A stretch of DNA of 64,000 nucleotides. Source: JAADHI01 sp964451325 (GTDB lineage Bacteria; Nitrospirota; Nitrospiria; SBBL01; JAADHI01). Below are positions 24,597 through 33,357 of the stretch, piece by piece (the stretch's first letter is position 1; every line of letters starts with the position of its first letter). The stretch is from NCBI GenBank assembly GCA_964451325.1, contig CAYVHO010000009.1, forward strand, positions 31,093 to 95,092. Direction: 5' to 3'. The notes under the pieces were generated by a model, which searched no databases, was not told where the DNA came from, and was given only the letters and a program-made list of their open reading frames with translations. The translations under genes were made by a program, and so were the position numbers.

Positions 24597-25776
24597 AACA
24601 ATCGTCTACTCCTCCTGCTTTTTCTTTGCCCTGCTGGTCTTCTCAGCCCCCGTAGGTGTATTTGCAGAGACTGCATCGGAGATGAACCAAAAAATTAAGA
24701 AAGAAAGACGCGCGCTCAAAAAAATAGAATCGGAAATAGCAAAAAATAAAAAAAGTGGCCTGCAAGCAAAGAAAAAAGAGCGATCTTTGCTTGCAGAGAT
24801 GGAGGTCATTGATCGTCGTCTGATCTTGTTAAAAAAAGAAGCCGCTTTACTTGAGCTGGAAATCGGAAAAAAGGAGAAAGAAGCCTCAGTCCTTTCAGCA
24901 CGGATCAAAGCGGTTTCATTGGACATTAAAACGGGCCGAACCATTATCCTGGCGCGTGTCAAATCGATCTATAAAGAAAAACAAGGTGCTGCTTTTAAGA
25001 TTTTATTCGCGGCTCAAGACTATCCTGACTTACTCCGAAAAATTCAATACTTAAAAATCGTCGCTCAAAAAGAGGACGAGACACTGACACAATTCAAAGC
25101 CAGGCAAGTAGAGCTCGAAGAGAAAAAAGGGCTTTTGACAGAAGTAATGGAGCACATGATTTCGGATCGAGAAGCCCTTGCCCTAAAGCTCTCCCAGAGC
25201 CGGGGTGAACGCAAGAAAAAAGATCGGTTTTTGAGCCGAGTGCGAAAAGAGAGGACTTTTTTCAAAAAAGCGATTACGGAGATGGGGCAGTCCTCCAAAA
25301 AGCTCCAGGGCTTGATTCTTACCCTAGAGAAGAAAAAAAAGGCGCTTCGCGTCGCAATTCCTGGACGGTTTTCCGCAGCCCGCGGTAAACTACGGTGGCC
25401 AAATGATGGCAAGCTTGTCTCACGTTTTGGACGTCAGAAACATCCCCGATTTAATGAAATGATTTATCGAAAAGGGATTGAAATTACGCCAGGGCGGGGC
25501 GGTGAAGTGCGCAGCATTTTTGGGGGTGAGGTGGTCTACGCTGACTGGTTTCGGGGTTATGGCATGATGGTCATGATTGACCATGGGGAAAACTACTACT
25601 CTCTTTATGCACATTTGGCTCAGCTATTGGTTGGCGTTGGGGATCAAGTCAAAAAAGACCACATTGTGGGTGAAATTGGGGGTACGGGTTTATCCGAGGG
25701 TTCAAAACTATATTTCGAAATACGACATCAGGGAAAACCAACAAATCCAATTTCCTGGCTTCAAAAAAGACCTTGA
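24577..25776 (+). CDS. envC: EnvC-like murein hydrolase activator (degenerate LytM domain)
   Basis: A 399-residue periplasmic protein: signal peptide (cleavage near VFAETA), about 240 residues of coiled coil rich in Lys/Glu, then a LytM/M23 domain from about residue 275. The zinc-site residues of active M23 peptidases are altered: the usual HxGxD is RKGIEI and the final LHFEIR is LYFEIR, while SLYAHLAQL keeps one His. The same pattern marks E. coli EnvC, which activates amidases and does not cut peptidoglycan itself. Position directly after ftsEX fits the FtsEX-EnvC complex. Confidence 0.92.
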   Translation: MLQKHLKTIVYSSCFFFALLVFSAPVGVFAETASEMNQKIKKERRALKKIESEIAKNKKSGLQAKKKERSLLAEMEVIDRRLILLKKEAALLELEIGKKEKEASVLSARIKAVSLDIKTGRTIILARVKSIYKEKQGAAFKILFAAQDYPDLLRKIQYLKIVAQKEDETLTQFKARQVELEEKKGLLTEVMEHMISDREALALKLSQSRGERKKKDRFLSRVRKERTFFKKAITEMGQSSKKLQGLILTLEKKKKALRVAIPGRFSAARGKLRWPNDGKLVSRFGRQKHPRFNEMIYRKGIEITPGRGGEVRSIFGGEVVYADWFRGYGMMVMIDHGENYYSLYAHLAQLLVGVGDQVKKDHIVGEIGGTGLSEGSKLYFEIRHQGKPTNPISWLQKRP

Positions 25777-25923
25777 GACATGTTAGACTAACGTAGATTT
25801 TTTCCCTGTGATAAACTAGGTCTAATTGAGAAAATTTAGAGTGTTGTTAAGTAGATAAAGAAAGCGCATTACAGAAGCGATATTTGTTCTTTGTGCTTCG
25901 GGACGTCCTTGGGAGATTGGAAA

Positions 25924-27273
25924 ATGGGGATTAAGAAAAAAATGCGTGTGAGCGTCCTGCTCATGACCACTTTTGCTGTTTTGGCTTTTGTGGTCTTTTC
26001 TGGAGGCAGTTTCCACGAGGGGGTTTCTGCCGAGACGGATGATTACCAGGATTTGAAAGTTTTTTCAGAAGTCCTTTCCGCGCTTAAAAAAAATTACGTT
26101 GAGCCTGTTGATACAAAAAAACTGGTTTATGGTGCAGTGAAGGGCATGCTCAATACCCTAGATGCCCATACCGCCTTTATGCCGCCCGAAGTTTATAAAG
26201 AAATGCAAGTAGATACACGCGGAGAGTTTGGTGGTCTGGGTCTTCAGATTTCAATTAAGGATAAAAGACTTGTGGTGGTTGCGCCCATAGCAGATACCCC
26301 TGCGGCCAAAGTTGGCATCAAGTCGGGTGACGTTATCTTAAAGGTAGACGAGTTTGTCATGACCGAGGACTCGACCCTAATGGATGCCGTGCAAAAAATG
26401 AGGGGTCGTAAAGGCACGGCGGTAACCTTGACAATTAAACGGGCTTCTGAGCTGGAAGACTTAATTTTCACGATGATTCGGGATATTATTCGGATTAAAA
26501 GTGTACGCTCAAGGATCCTTGAGCCTGGCGTCGGTTACATTCGTTTGACTCAATTCCAAGAACATACGTCGCGAGATCTTTCAGGTGCAATTACTAAATT
26601 GTTGAATGAGGACATTCATTCCCTTGTTTTGGATCTCAGAAATAATCCGGGAGGTTTGTTGAATGCGGCAAACGATGTTTCAGAACAATTTCTCCAAAAT
26701 GGTCAACTCATCGTTTCCGTCAAGTCGCGAGAAGGCAAAGAAGATGAATACATCGCGGGTCGCTCAAGTCGCTTGGAGCGAATGCCGATCATCGTCCTGG
26801 TGAATGAAGGCAGTGCAAGTGCATCCGAAATTGTTGCGGGGGCTTTACAGGATTGGAAACGGGCGGTTGTCGTCGGAACCCAGACTTTTGGGAAGGGTTC
26901 TGTGCAAACGATCCTGCCTTTGTCCGATGGTTCTGCGATTCGGCTTACCACAGCAAAATATTACACACCCAGCGGTCGTTCCATTCAAAATACAGGCATT
27001 ACGCCTGACATTATCGTGCGCCCGGAAGTGACAAAAGTCATTCAGTCTTCCCCAATTCTTCGGGAAAAGGATTTAGATCGGCATCTTGAAAATGAACTGC
27101 TTCCAGATGCCGATGAACCTGATATAAAAGACGAGACGGATGCATTGCCCACAGATGAAGAAACCCTGGCGGCTCCGGAAGACACACAATTAAAGAAGGC
27201 CGTCGATCTTCTAAAGGGATGGCGGATCTTCAAAGAAATGGAGCCTTCCATTATTTCTGCACAAAAAAGATAG
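25924..27273 (+). CDS. ctpA: Carboxy-terminal processing protease CtpA (S41)
   Basis: A 449-residue periplasmic serine protease. N-terminal signal (LLMTTFAVLAFVVFSGG), then the S41 N-terminal fold (VFSEVLSALKKNYVEPVD), a PDZ domain (about 95-180; FGGLGLQISI, GIKSGDVILKVD), and the catalytic domain with Ser in NEGSASASEIVAGAL and Lys in GTQTFGKGSVQT. In other bacteria such proteases control peptidoglycan hydrolases, which fits its place after envC. ATG 25924 follows GGGAGATTGG. The C-terminal 60 residues are acidic and probably flexible. Confidence 0.95.
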   Translation: MGIKKKMRVSVLLMTTFAVLAFVVFSGGSFHEGVSAETDDYQDLKVFSEVLSALKKNYVEPVDTKKLVYGAVKGMLNTLDAHTAFMPPEVYKEMQVDTRGEFGGLGLQISIKDKRLVVVAPIADTPAAKVGIKSGDVILKVDEFVMTEDSTLMDAVQKMRGRKGTAVTLTIKRASELEDLIFTMIRDIIRIKSVRSRILEPGVGYIRLTQFQEHTSRDLSGAITKLLNEDIHSLVLDLRNNPGGLLNAANDVSEQFLQNGQLIVSVKSREGKEDEYIAGRSSRLERMPIIVLVNEGSASASEIVAGALQDWKRAVVVGTQTFGKGSVQTILPLSDGSAIRLTTAKYYTPSGRSIQNTGITPDIIVRPEVTKVIQSSPILREKDLDRHLENELLPDADEPDIKDETDALPTDEETLAAPEDTQLKKAVDLLKGWRIFKEMEPSIISAQKR

Positions 27274-27353
27274 GAATAAAGTAATAGATTTGCCTCACAA
27301 AGCCCTACCTTGCCGGTCTTTATCCCAACCCAAAAAAAACCAAGATCCCCCAC

Positions 27354-27383
27354 TTGATTTTAAGATTTTGATTGTTATATAAC
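27354..27383 (+). promoter_or_regulatory. groESL promoter
   Basis: TTGATT at 27354-27359 and TATAAC at 27378-27383 with an 18-base spacer, immediately followed by the CIRCE operator. A heat-shock repressor bound there would cover the transcription start. Confidence 0.6.
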
Positions 27384-27385
27384 TG

Positions 27386-27412
27386 TTAGCACTCAGCACG
27401 GGAGAGTGCTAA
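27386..27412 (+). promoter_or_regulatory. CIRCE operator (HrcA binding site)
   Basis: A perfect CIRCE element: TTAGCACTC, nine bases, GAGTGCTAA. It is the known HrcA repressor site and is placed between the promoter and groES, so groESL here should be under HrcA repression. hrcA itself is not in the window. Confidence 0.95.
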
Positions 27413-27525
27413 CCGCTCATAAAATAATGGGCTTTGGTGCGGCTGTCCCCAGGTTTTTTGAATTGAGTAAGTCATCTATTCTTGTCGGATATCCAATAAC
27501 ATCTTTTATAATGAGGAGAAACAGA

Positions 27526-27807
27526 ATGAGTGCAACGAAAACAGCTGTAAAATTTAGACCCCTTAAAGAACGGGTATTTGTCAGCTACGCGGAAGAACCT
27601 GAAAAAACAGCGAGCGGTCTTTATATCCCTGATGCCGCAAAAGAAAAACCACAAAAAGGCCAGGTTGAAGCCATTGGCAGCGAAGTGAAAGATGTCAAGG
27701 TTGGAGAAACCGTTCTTTTTGACAAATATTCCGGGAGCAAGATCAATATCGAAGATATCGAATATTTGATCTTGAAGGAAGAAGACATTCTAGGGGTAAT
27801 TGAGTAG
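27526..27807 (+). CDS. groES: Co-chaperonin GroES
   Basis: A 93-residue co-chaperonin that caps GroEL. FRPLKERVFVSYAEEPEKTA, the mobile loop region SGLYIPDAAKEKPQKG and the C-terminal YLILKEEDILGVIE identify it. ATG 27526 has GAGGAGA about seven bases upstream; the longer open frame starting near the CIRCE element is the untranslated leader. groEL follows after 35 bases. Confidence 0.98.
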   Translation: MSATKTAVKFRPLKERVFVSYAEEPEKTASGLYIPDAAKEKPQKGQVEAIGSEVKDVKVGETVLFDKYSGSKINIEDIEYLILKEEDILGVIE

Positions 27808-27842
27808 ATTTTTCGTTTATTAAATATTGTTAGGAGGAATGA

Positions 27843-29501
27843 ATGGCTAAACAGATTATTTTTGGTGATGAAGCCCGCACAAAAATTTTAAAAGGGGTTA
27901 ATCAGCTTGCAGCAGCAGTAAAGGCAACACTTGGACCTAAGGGACGAAACGCCGTTATTGACAAAAAATTCGGCGCGCCTTTAATTACAAAAGACGGTGT
28001 GACCGTTGCAAAAGAAATTGAATTATCCGATCCCTATGAAAACATGGGTGCCCAGTTGGTGAAAGAAGTTTCAAGTAAAACTTCTGATGTTGCCGGTGAT
28101 GGCACCACAACAGCAACCATTTTGGCCCAGGCCATTTATCGCGAGGGGGTTAAAAATCTTTCCGCAGGCGCAAACGCCATGGAACTAAAACGCGGTATTG
28201 ATAAAGCCGTCGCAGCGGTCATCGTAGAGTTGCACAAAGCCTCGAAACCCTGCCAAACGCCAAAAGAAATCGCACAAATTGGAACGATTTCGGCAAACAA
28301 CGATTCCACCATCGGTGAATTGATCGCTGAAGCCATGGGAAAAGTCGGAAAAGACGGGGTTATTACCGTTGAGGAAGCAAAGAGCGCGGAGACGACACTT
28401 GACGTGGTCGAAGGCATGCAGTTTGACCGTGGATACATTTCGCCTTACTTTGTGACCGACTCAGAGCGTATGGAAGTTTCACTTGAAAATGCCTACATCC
28501 TGATCAACGAAAAGAAGGTTTCTTCAATGAAAGATTTGTTGCCCGTATTGGAGCAGGTCGCAAAATCAGGCCGACCCCTGCTCATCATTGCAGAAGACGT
28601 GGATGGCGAAGCCCTCGCGACTTTGGTGGTCAACAAATTACGTGGCACCTTGAATGTTGCAGCAGTCAAAGCCCCCGGTTTTGGTGATCGCAGAAAAGCC
28701 ATGCTTGAAGACATTGCAGTCTTGACCGGTGGACAGGTGATTTCTGAGGACTTAGGTCTCAAACTCGAGAGCATCAAGGTCGAAGACCTGGGCGAAGCAA
28801 AACGCATTACCATCGACAAAGACAATACCGTCATCGTCGAAGGTGCGGGCGATACCAGCAAGATTCAAGGCCGTGTGAAGCAGATCAAAGCACAAGTCGA
28901 GGAAACGACTTCTGATTATGATCGCGAAAAGCTCCAAGAGCGACTTGCAAAAATCGTGGGTGGTGTGGCCGTGATTAACGTCGGTGCCGTAACTGAAACA
29001 GAAATGAAAGAACGCAAAGCCCGTGTTGAGGATGCACTTCATGCCACAAAAGCTGCGGTTGAAGAAGGTATTGTTGCAGGCGGCGGTGTAGCCTTGCTGC
29101 GTTGTATTTCTGTTTTGGACGAAGTAAAGCTTGAAGGTGGCGAAAAAGTCGGTGTTGAGCTTGTCCAGCGTGCGCTCGAAGAGCCCATCCGTCAGATTTC
29201 GGAAAATGCTGGGGTTGAAAGCTCGGTCGTTGTGGATCGGGTTAAAAAAGAATCCGGCCCTATCGGGTTTGACGCAGCCACTGAAACCTATGTGGATTTG
29301 GTCGCAGCAGGCATCATTGATCCGACTAAGGTGACACGCACCGCATTGGAAAATGCAGCCAGTGTTTCGGGTTTGATGTTGACAACCGAAGTCATGATTG
29401 CAGATCTGCCCGAAAAGAAAGAGGGCGGAGCCCCTGCAATGCCTGATATGGGCGGCATGGGCGGCATGGGTGGTATGGGTGGTATGGGCGGCATGATGTA
29501 A
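27843..29501 (+). CDS. groEL: Chaperonin GroEL
   Basis: A 552-residue chaperonin subunit. Nucleotide-site motifs LGPKGRNAVIDKKFG, DGVTVAKEIEL and VAGDGTTTATILAQAI are present, with the apical domain and the typical C-terminal Gly-Gly-Met repeats ending MM. A strong AGGAGG box precedes ATG 27843. The 3' end is followed by a clear terminator, so groESL is a two-gene unit controlled by the CIRCE element. Confidence 0.99.
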   Translation: MAKQIIFGDEARTKILKGVNQLAAAVKATLGPKGRNAVIDKKFGAPLITKDGVTVAKEIELSDPYENMGAQLVKEVSSKTSDVAGDGTTTATILAQAIYREGVKNLSAGANAMELKRGIDKAVAAVIVELHKASKPCQTPKEIAQIGTISANNDSTIGELIAEAMGKVGKDGVITVEEAKSAETTLDVVEGMQFDRGYISPYFVTDSERMEVSLENAYILINEKKVSSMKDLLPVLEQVAKSGRPLLIIAEDVDGEALATLVVNKLRGTLNVAAVKAPGFGDRRKAMLEDIAVLTGGQVISEDLGLKLESIKVEDLGEAKRITIDKDNTVIVEGAGDTSKIQGRVKQIKAQVEETTSDYDREKLQERLAKIVGGVAVINVGAVTETEMKERKARVEDALHATKAAVEEGIVAGGGVALLRCISVLDEVKLEGGEKVGVELVQRALEEPIRQISENAGVESSVVVDRVKKESGPIGFDAATETYVDLVAAGIIDPTKVTRTALENAASVSGLMLTTEVMIADLPEKKEGGAPAMPDMGGMGGMGGMGGMGGMM

Positions 29502-29522
29502 GTCGTTCTTCCCAGAAATGAG

Positions 29523-29564
29523 AGCCCTTCCTTTGCTTGTGATCGCAGAGGGGGGGCTTTTTTT
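29523..29564 (+). terminator. Rho-independent terminator of groESL
   Basis: Outer arms AGCCC and GGGCT, inner arms CCTTTGC and GCAGAGG (one T-G pair), then seven T. It begins about 20 bases after the groEL stop. Confidence 0.8.
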
Positions 29565-29626
29565 GGATCAATTGACTTCGCACCGCTGACTTTTTTAGAA
29601 TACAACGTTACACTAAAAAGCAGTAT

Positions 29627-29656
29627 TTGTGCTCAGAAGGTCATCTAATATAGAAT
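29627..29656 (+). promoter_or_regulatory. Probable trxA promoter
   Basis: TTGTGC at 29627-29632 and TAGAAT at 29651-29656, spacer 18 (TATAGA two bases earlier is an alternative -10), about 22 bases before the trxA ATG. Confidence 0.45.
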
Positions 29657-29677
29657 ATGAGAGAAGAAGGAGAAAAC

Positions 29678-30007
29678 ATGGCTAGTGCAGTAAATATCAC
29701 GACACAAAGTTGGGATGAGGAAGTTCTTAAGTCTGATCTTCCCGTTATGGTTGATTTTTGGGCGGCATGGTGTGGGCCCTGCAAAATGATTGCCCCCACG
29801 ATTGAAGAGCTTGCGGGTGAATATGACGGAAAGCTCAAGGTCTGTAAAATCAATACCGACGAAAATCCAGAAATCTCAAGCCAAAATCAAATTATGGGCA
29901 TCCCCTCTCTTCTCTTTTTTAAGGGCGGAAAGCTGGTTGATAAAATTGTAGGTGCAGCCTCTAAAAAACAATTTAAAGAAAAAATAAACGCCATCATCTC
30001 AAAATAA
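29678..30007 (+). CDS. trxA: Thioredoxin
   Basis: A 109-residue thioredoxin with the redox motif WCGPC in VDFWAAWCGPCKMIAPTIEE and the cis-proline in IMGIPSLLFFKGG. It reduces disulfides in cytoplasmic proteins. ATG 29678 has AAGAAGGAG upstream; an upstream in-frame ATG at 29657 would add seven residues that no family member needs. It stands alone between its own promoter and a stem-loop. Confidence 0.97.
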   Translation: MASAVNITTQSWDEEVLKSDLPVMVDFWAAWCGPCKMIAPTIEELAGEYDGKLKVCKINTDENPEISSQNQIMGIPSLLFFKGGKLVDKIVGAASKKQFKEKINAIISK

Positions 30008-30036
30008 GAACGCTTTATCTGGCAGATCTGATCTCA

Positions 30037-30062
30037 TTTTAAGCAAGATCATTCGCTTAAAA
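30037..30062. terminator. Stem-loop after trxA
   Basis: Perfect eight-base arms TTTTAAGC and GCTTAAAA around a ten-base loop, 30 bases after the trxA stop. The right arm runs into A residues, so its terminator strength on the plus strand is doubtful. Confidence 0.35.
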
Positions 30063-30204
30063 AATCTTTAAGGTGATATCAATGCACCACTTCGGGATTG
30101 ACGCTCATGGCGTCCATAAATGTTTCCCAAAGACTTGTAAGCTGAATTGCGCCATGCCGTCTATAACATCCCTCCACTGTACAACCCGAGTCCTCTGACG
30201 CCTC

Positions 30205-31854
30205 ATGTTGAGAGAGCTTCACATCAAGAACTACGCCATTATTGATGAGATCTCTCTGAGTTTGAACGAAGGGTTTAACGTCATCACCGGAGAAACGGGC
30301 GCAGGAAAGTCCATACTCCTGGGGGCACTTTCTCTTATTTTAGGGGAGCGTTCTTCGCTTGAGGGTATTAGAAAAGGCTCAAACCAGGCCTTAATTGAAG
30401 CATCTTTTGATCCCATTTCGTCCGAAAATTTTTCCGAAACAGGCTTAGATGCGGATTTGCTTGAAGAAGACGTCTTTATCCTTAGGCGAGTTCTCAGTAA
30501 AACAGGGAAAAGTCGTGCTTATGTCAATGGCAGTATGACAACACTGGCACAGATGAAAGCTTTAGGGCAAGGGCTCGTTGAGGTGCACGGACAACAGGGT
30601 CAGCATCGTCTGGGCGATCTCAATTGGCAGCGCACGCTCGTGGACGGTTTTGCGCGTTTGCAAAATCAGGTTCAGGAATACGAAGGCTGCTACCATCTTT
30701 GGCGCACCCTTAAAGGCGAATGTGAACAACTCAAAGAACAGATCGCCACATCAAAAATACAGTCTGAAAATCTCAAATTCCAGCACTCCGAACTGAGTGA
30801 TGCAGCGCTCAGTATTGATGAAGAAAGTGATTTACTCCGGGAAGAGCGCATGCTGAAGCACTGGGAAAACATTCAGTCTATCGTGCACAGCCTTTATGGA
30901 CAATTGTCTGATGAGGGTGGTTTTTTGTCTCAGTTGGATAAAGCGAGTGCTGCACTTTCCACCCTTAATGTCATTACGGAAGATGCAGCCTCTGAATTGG
31001 GTCTACTCGAGCAGTCTCGTATTCAACTCAAAGAACTTTCAACCCTACTGCGTGCACGACAAGAGCAGGAAGCTGGGCAACCTGGGCGATTAGAAGCCCT
31101 TGCTTCTCGTCTTTTTTTGATTCAAACACTGACACGAAAATATCAGCGCTCTGTGCCCGAATTGCTCGATTTTCAGAAAGATTTAGAAAAAAGTCTTTCT
31201 GGCGATTCTGAAGATACACTGAGGCTTGCAGAACTCAGCCTGGAATTGAAAAAAATGGAAACAAGGCTGCGTGCTCAAGCAGAAACCCTGAGCAAGGCTC
31301 GCGGTGCATCTTGCAGCGCATTACAAACACGTGTAAAAACAGAACTTGCACGTCTCGGCATGGAAAAAACCCTTCTTGAAGTCGCCTTACATCGGACGGA
31401 TCTGCGGTCTTCCGGCATCGACCAAGTCGAGTTTTTGATTGCATTGCCAGGGGAAATTCTGAGTGGCCTGGGTAAAATTGCCTCTGGCGGAGAGCTTTCA
31501 CGTATCATGCTGGCCTTGAAAGTCGTACTGGCCGAAGTCGATCCTGTACCAACCTTTCTTTTTGATGAAGTGGATGCGGGTGTGGGTGGCGGCATCGCTG
31601 AGCGTGTGGGCCGTCGTCTTCTGGACTTGTCGGCAGGACACCAAGTGCTTTGCATTACCCATTTACCGCAAATCGCCGCGCTCGCGGATCATCATTATTT
31701 TGTCGAAAAGAAGGTTTTGGGCGATCGTATTGTGACCTCGATTCGCACCCTTTCTAAAAAAGAGCGCGTCGAGGAATTGGCACGAATGTTAGGTGGACTT
31801 CAGATTACAGCCTTGACCCGTCGTCACGCCGAAGAGATGATCAGCGCCCGCTAA
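30205..31854 (+). CDS. recN: DNA repair protein RecN
   Basis: A 549-residue SMC-like ATPase for double-strand-break repair. The N-terminus LRELHIKNYAIIDEISLSL, Walker A GETGAGKSILLGAL and LVEVHGQQGQHRL come first. A central coiled coil of about 300 residues follows, then the signature IASGGELSRIMLALK, Walker B FLFDEVDAGVGGGIA and VLCITHLPQIAALADHH. ATG 30205 fits the family start, though its ribosome-binding site is weak. I see no LexA-type box in the gap before it. Confidence 0.96.
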   Translation: MLRELHIKNYAIIDEISLSLNEGFNVITGETGAGKSILLGALSLILGERSSLEGIRKGSNQALIEASFDPISSENFSETGLDADLLEEDVFILRRVLSKTGKSRAYVNGSMTTLAQMKALGQGLVEVHGQQGQHRLGDLNWQRTLVDGFARLQNQVQEYEGCYHLWRTLKGECEQLKEQIATSKIQSENLKFQHSELSDAALSIDEESDLLREERMLKHWENIQSIVHSLYGQLSDEGGFLSQLDKASAALSTLNVITEDAASELGLLEQSRIQLKELSTLLRARQEQEAGQPGRLEALASRLFLIQTLTRKYQRSVPELLDFQKDLEKSLSGDSEDTLRLAELSLELKKMETRLRAQAETLSKARGASCSALQTRVKTELARLGMEKTLLEVALHRTDLRSSGIDQVEFLIALPGEILSGLGKIASGGELSRIMLALKVVLAEVDPVPTFLFDEVDAGVGGGIAERVGRRLLDLSAGHQVLCITHLPQIAALADHHYFVEKKVLGDRIVTSIRTLSKKERVEELARMLGGLQITALTRRHAEEMISAR

Positions 31855-31895
31855 GGCACCTACCCCTGACTCAAAACCGATAGAAGGAAAACCCT

Positions 31896-32858
31896 GTGGA
31901 CAAACCCATCGTTTTTACAACACGTTTATTGCCGGAAGCGGTGATGGCAAAACTCCAAGCTGTTTTTGATCTGCGTTTTGATGTAAAGGATCGTCCCTTA
32001 AATAAGGCTCAAATGATTAGAGGTGCAAGAACAGCCGAGGGTCTCATCACGATGTTAAGTGACGTTGTTGATGATGAAGTCTTCAAGGCCGCCCCGACAC
32101 TAAAAATCGTTTCAAACTATGCGGTGGGTTATAACAACATAGACCTTGAGGCCACAAAAAAATACGGGATCTCCGTAAGCAATACACCCGGTGTTTTGAC
32201 GGAAACGACGGCTGATCTTAGCTTTGCACTCCTAATGTCGCTTGCGCGACGGATTCCTGAAGCAAATCACTGGGTCAAGTCCGGGCAATGGTCGGGCTGG
32301 GCACCGACGGAGTTGATGGGCTCGGACATTTATGCACAGCACCTCGGACTCATCGGCATGGGACGTATCGCTCAAGCCGTCGCACGCCGTGCCTCAGGTT
32401 TTGGTATGCGCATCTCATATTTTAGTCGCCGCCAGGTTTCAGCTCAGCTCGAAGCCGATCTGGGTCTAACTTATCTTCCGCTTTCACAAGTACTCGAACA
32501 ATCCGACTATGTTTCGCTGCATGTTCCTTTAAACAAAGACACACATCATTTAATCGACAGAAAAACCCTGTCCTTGATGAAAAATACGGCCTTTCTGCTT
32601 AACACCGCGCGTGGCGCGGTTGTGGATGAAATGGCACTTTGTGAGGCGCTTGAATCCGGACAAATCGCGGGTGCGGGCCTGGATGTTTTTGAGGCGGAAC
32701 CTGTGGTTTCAGCGGCTTTGCTCCGCCTAAATAATGTTGTCACATTGCCACACATCGGTTCGGCATCTTTGCGGACACGTGAAAAGATGGGTTTTATGGT
32801 ACTTGAAAACCTTAAGTGCGCGATTTCAGGGCGAAAAATACCAAACATGGTAAACTGA
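31896..32858 (+). CDS. D-2-hydroxyacid dehydrogenase (glyoxylate/hydroxypyruvate reductase type)
   Basis: A 320-residue NAD(P)-dependent dehydrogenase. The nucleotide-binding motif is LGLIGMGRIAQAVARRASGF, the substrate region VSNYAVGYNNIDLEA, and the catalytic Arg-Glu-His set appears in NTARGAVVD, GLDVFEAEP and LPHIGSAS. The pattern fits glyoxylate, hydroxypyruvate or glycerate dehydrogenases of the GhrB/GyaR kind; substrate cannot be decided from sequence alone. It starts at GTG 31896 behind GAAGGAAAA, 41 bases after recN. Confidence 0.88.
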   Translation: MDKPIVFTTRLLPEAVMAKLQAVFDLRFDVKDRPLNKAQMIRGARTAEGLITMLSDVVDDEVFKAAPTLKIVSNYAVGYNNIDLEATKKYGISVSNTPGVLTETTADLSFALLMSLARRIPEANHWVKSGQWSGWAPTELMGSDIYAQHLGLIGMGRIAQAVARRASGFGMRISYFSRRQVSAQLEADLGLTYLPLSQVLEQSDYVSLHVPLNKDTHHLIDRKTLSLMKNTAFLLNTARGAVVDEMALCEALESGQIAGAGLDVFEAEPVVSAALLRLNNVVTLPHIGSASLRTREKMGFMVLENLKCAISGRKIPNMVN

Positions 32859-32895
32859 TAGGCAACTTTATTGTTTTTTTTTAAGAGGCATCCTT

Positions 32896-33357
32896 GTGTC
32901 CAGGTTCAAGCGCACGGTTTTTACTCTCCTGCTTTCCTCTTTTCTTTTTCCAGCACAGATTCAGGCGATCAAACCACGGCCCCCGGTTCAGCTCATGTTT
33001 CAGGACGCTCTACTCTCTGAAACAGAAATGGAAATCACCCTGACCGCCCGTTCTAATATTAAAACGGCTTCGCTTGTACTGACCCTTGTGCTGCCCTCTG
33101 ATTTGTCCTTGATTGAAGGTGAACTTGAGTGGGAGGGGCCTCTGTCTTCGGGAGCGGAGCAAGTCATTCGTGTGATTATTTTGAAACCTGAGCGCGCTTC
33201 AATCATTGAGGGGAAGGCGGTGATTCGGCTTTCGAATAATGCTATTTTTGAGCAACAAAGTCGGCTGATCCTGAAGGAGTCGCAGGGAAAATCCTCGCAA
33301 CCAAGACCCCCGATGAAACAAAAAGGAAACCATGGCTCCATTCTTGAGTTTCGTTAA
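32896..33357 (+). CDS. Secreted hypothetical protein
   Basis: A 153-residue exported protein: signal peptide FTLLLSSFLFPAQIQA, then about 90 residues of beta-rich sequence (MEITLTARSNIKTASLVLTL, EQVIRVIILKPERASIIEG) resembling an Ig or cohesin-like sandwich, and a basic, Gln/Pro-rich tail. No catalytic motif is seen and I do not recognise the family. Its last 26 bases overlap the metalloprotease lipoprotein, which suggests the two are made together. Confidence 0.65.
   Translation: MSRFKRTVFTLLLSSFLFPAQIQAIKPRPPVQLMFQDALLSETEMEITLTARSNIKTASLVLTLVLPSDLSLIEGELEWEGPLSSGAEQVIRVIILKPERASIIEGKAVIRLSNNAIFEQQSRLILKESQGKSSQPRPPMKQKGNHGSILEFR

Noticed and set aside
30008..30204. 200-base gap before recN checked for tRNA, SOS box or small RNA
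   Set aside because: Only one stem-loop after trxA is visible; no tRNA pattern and no LexA-type site.
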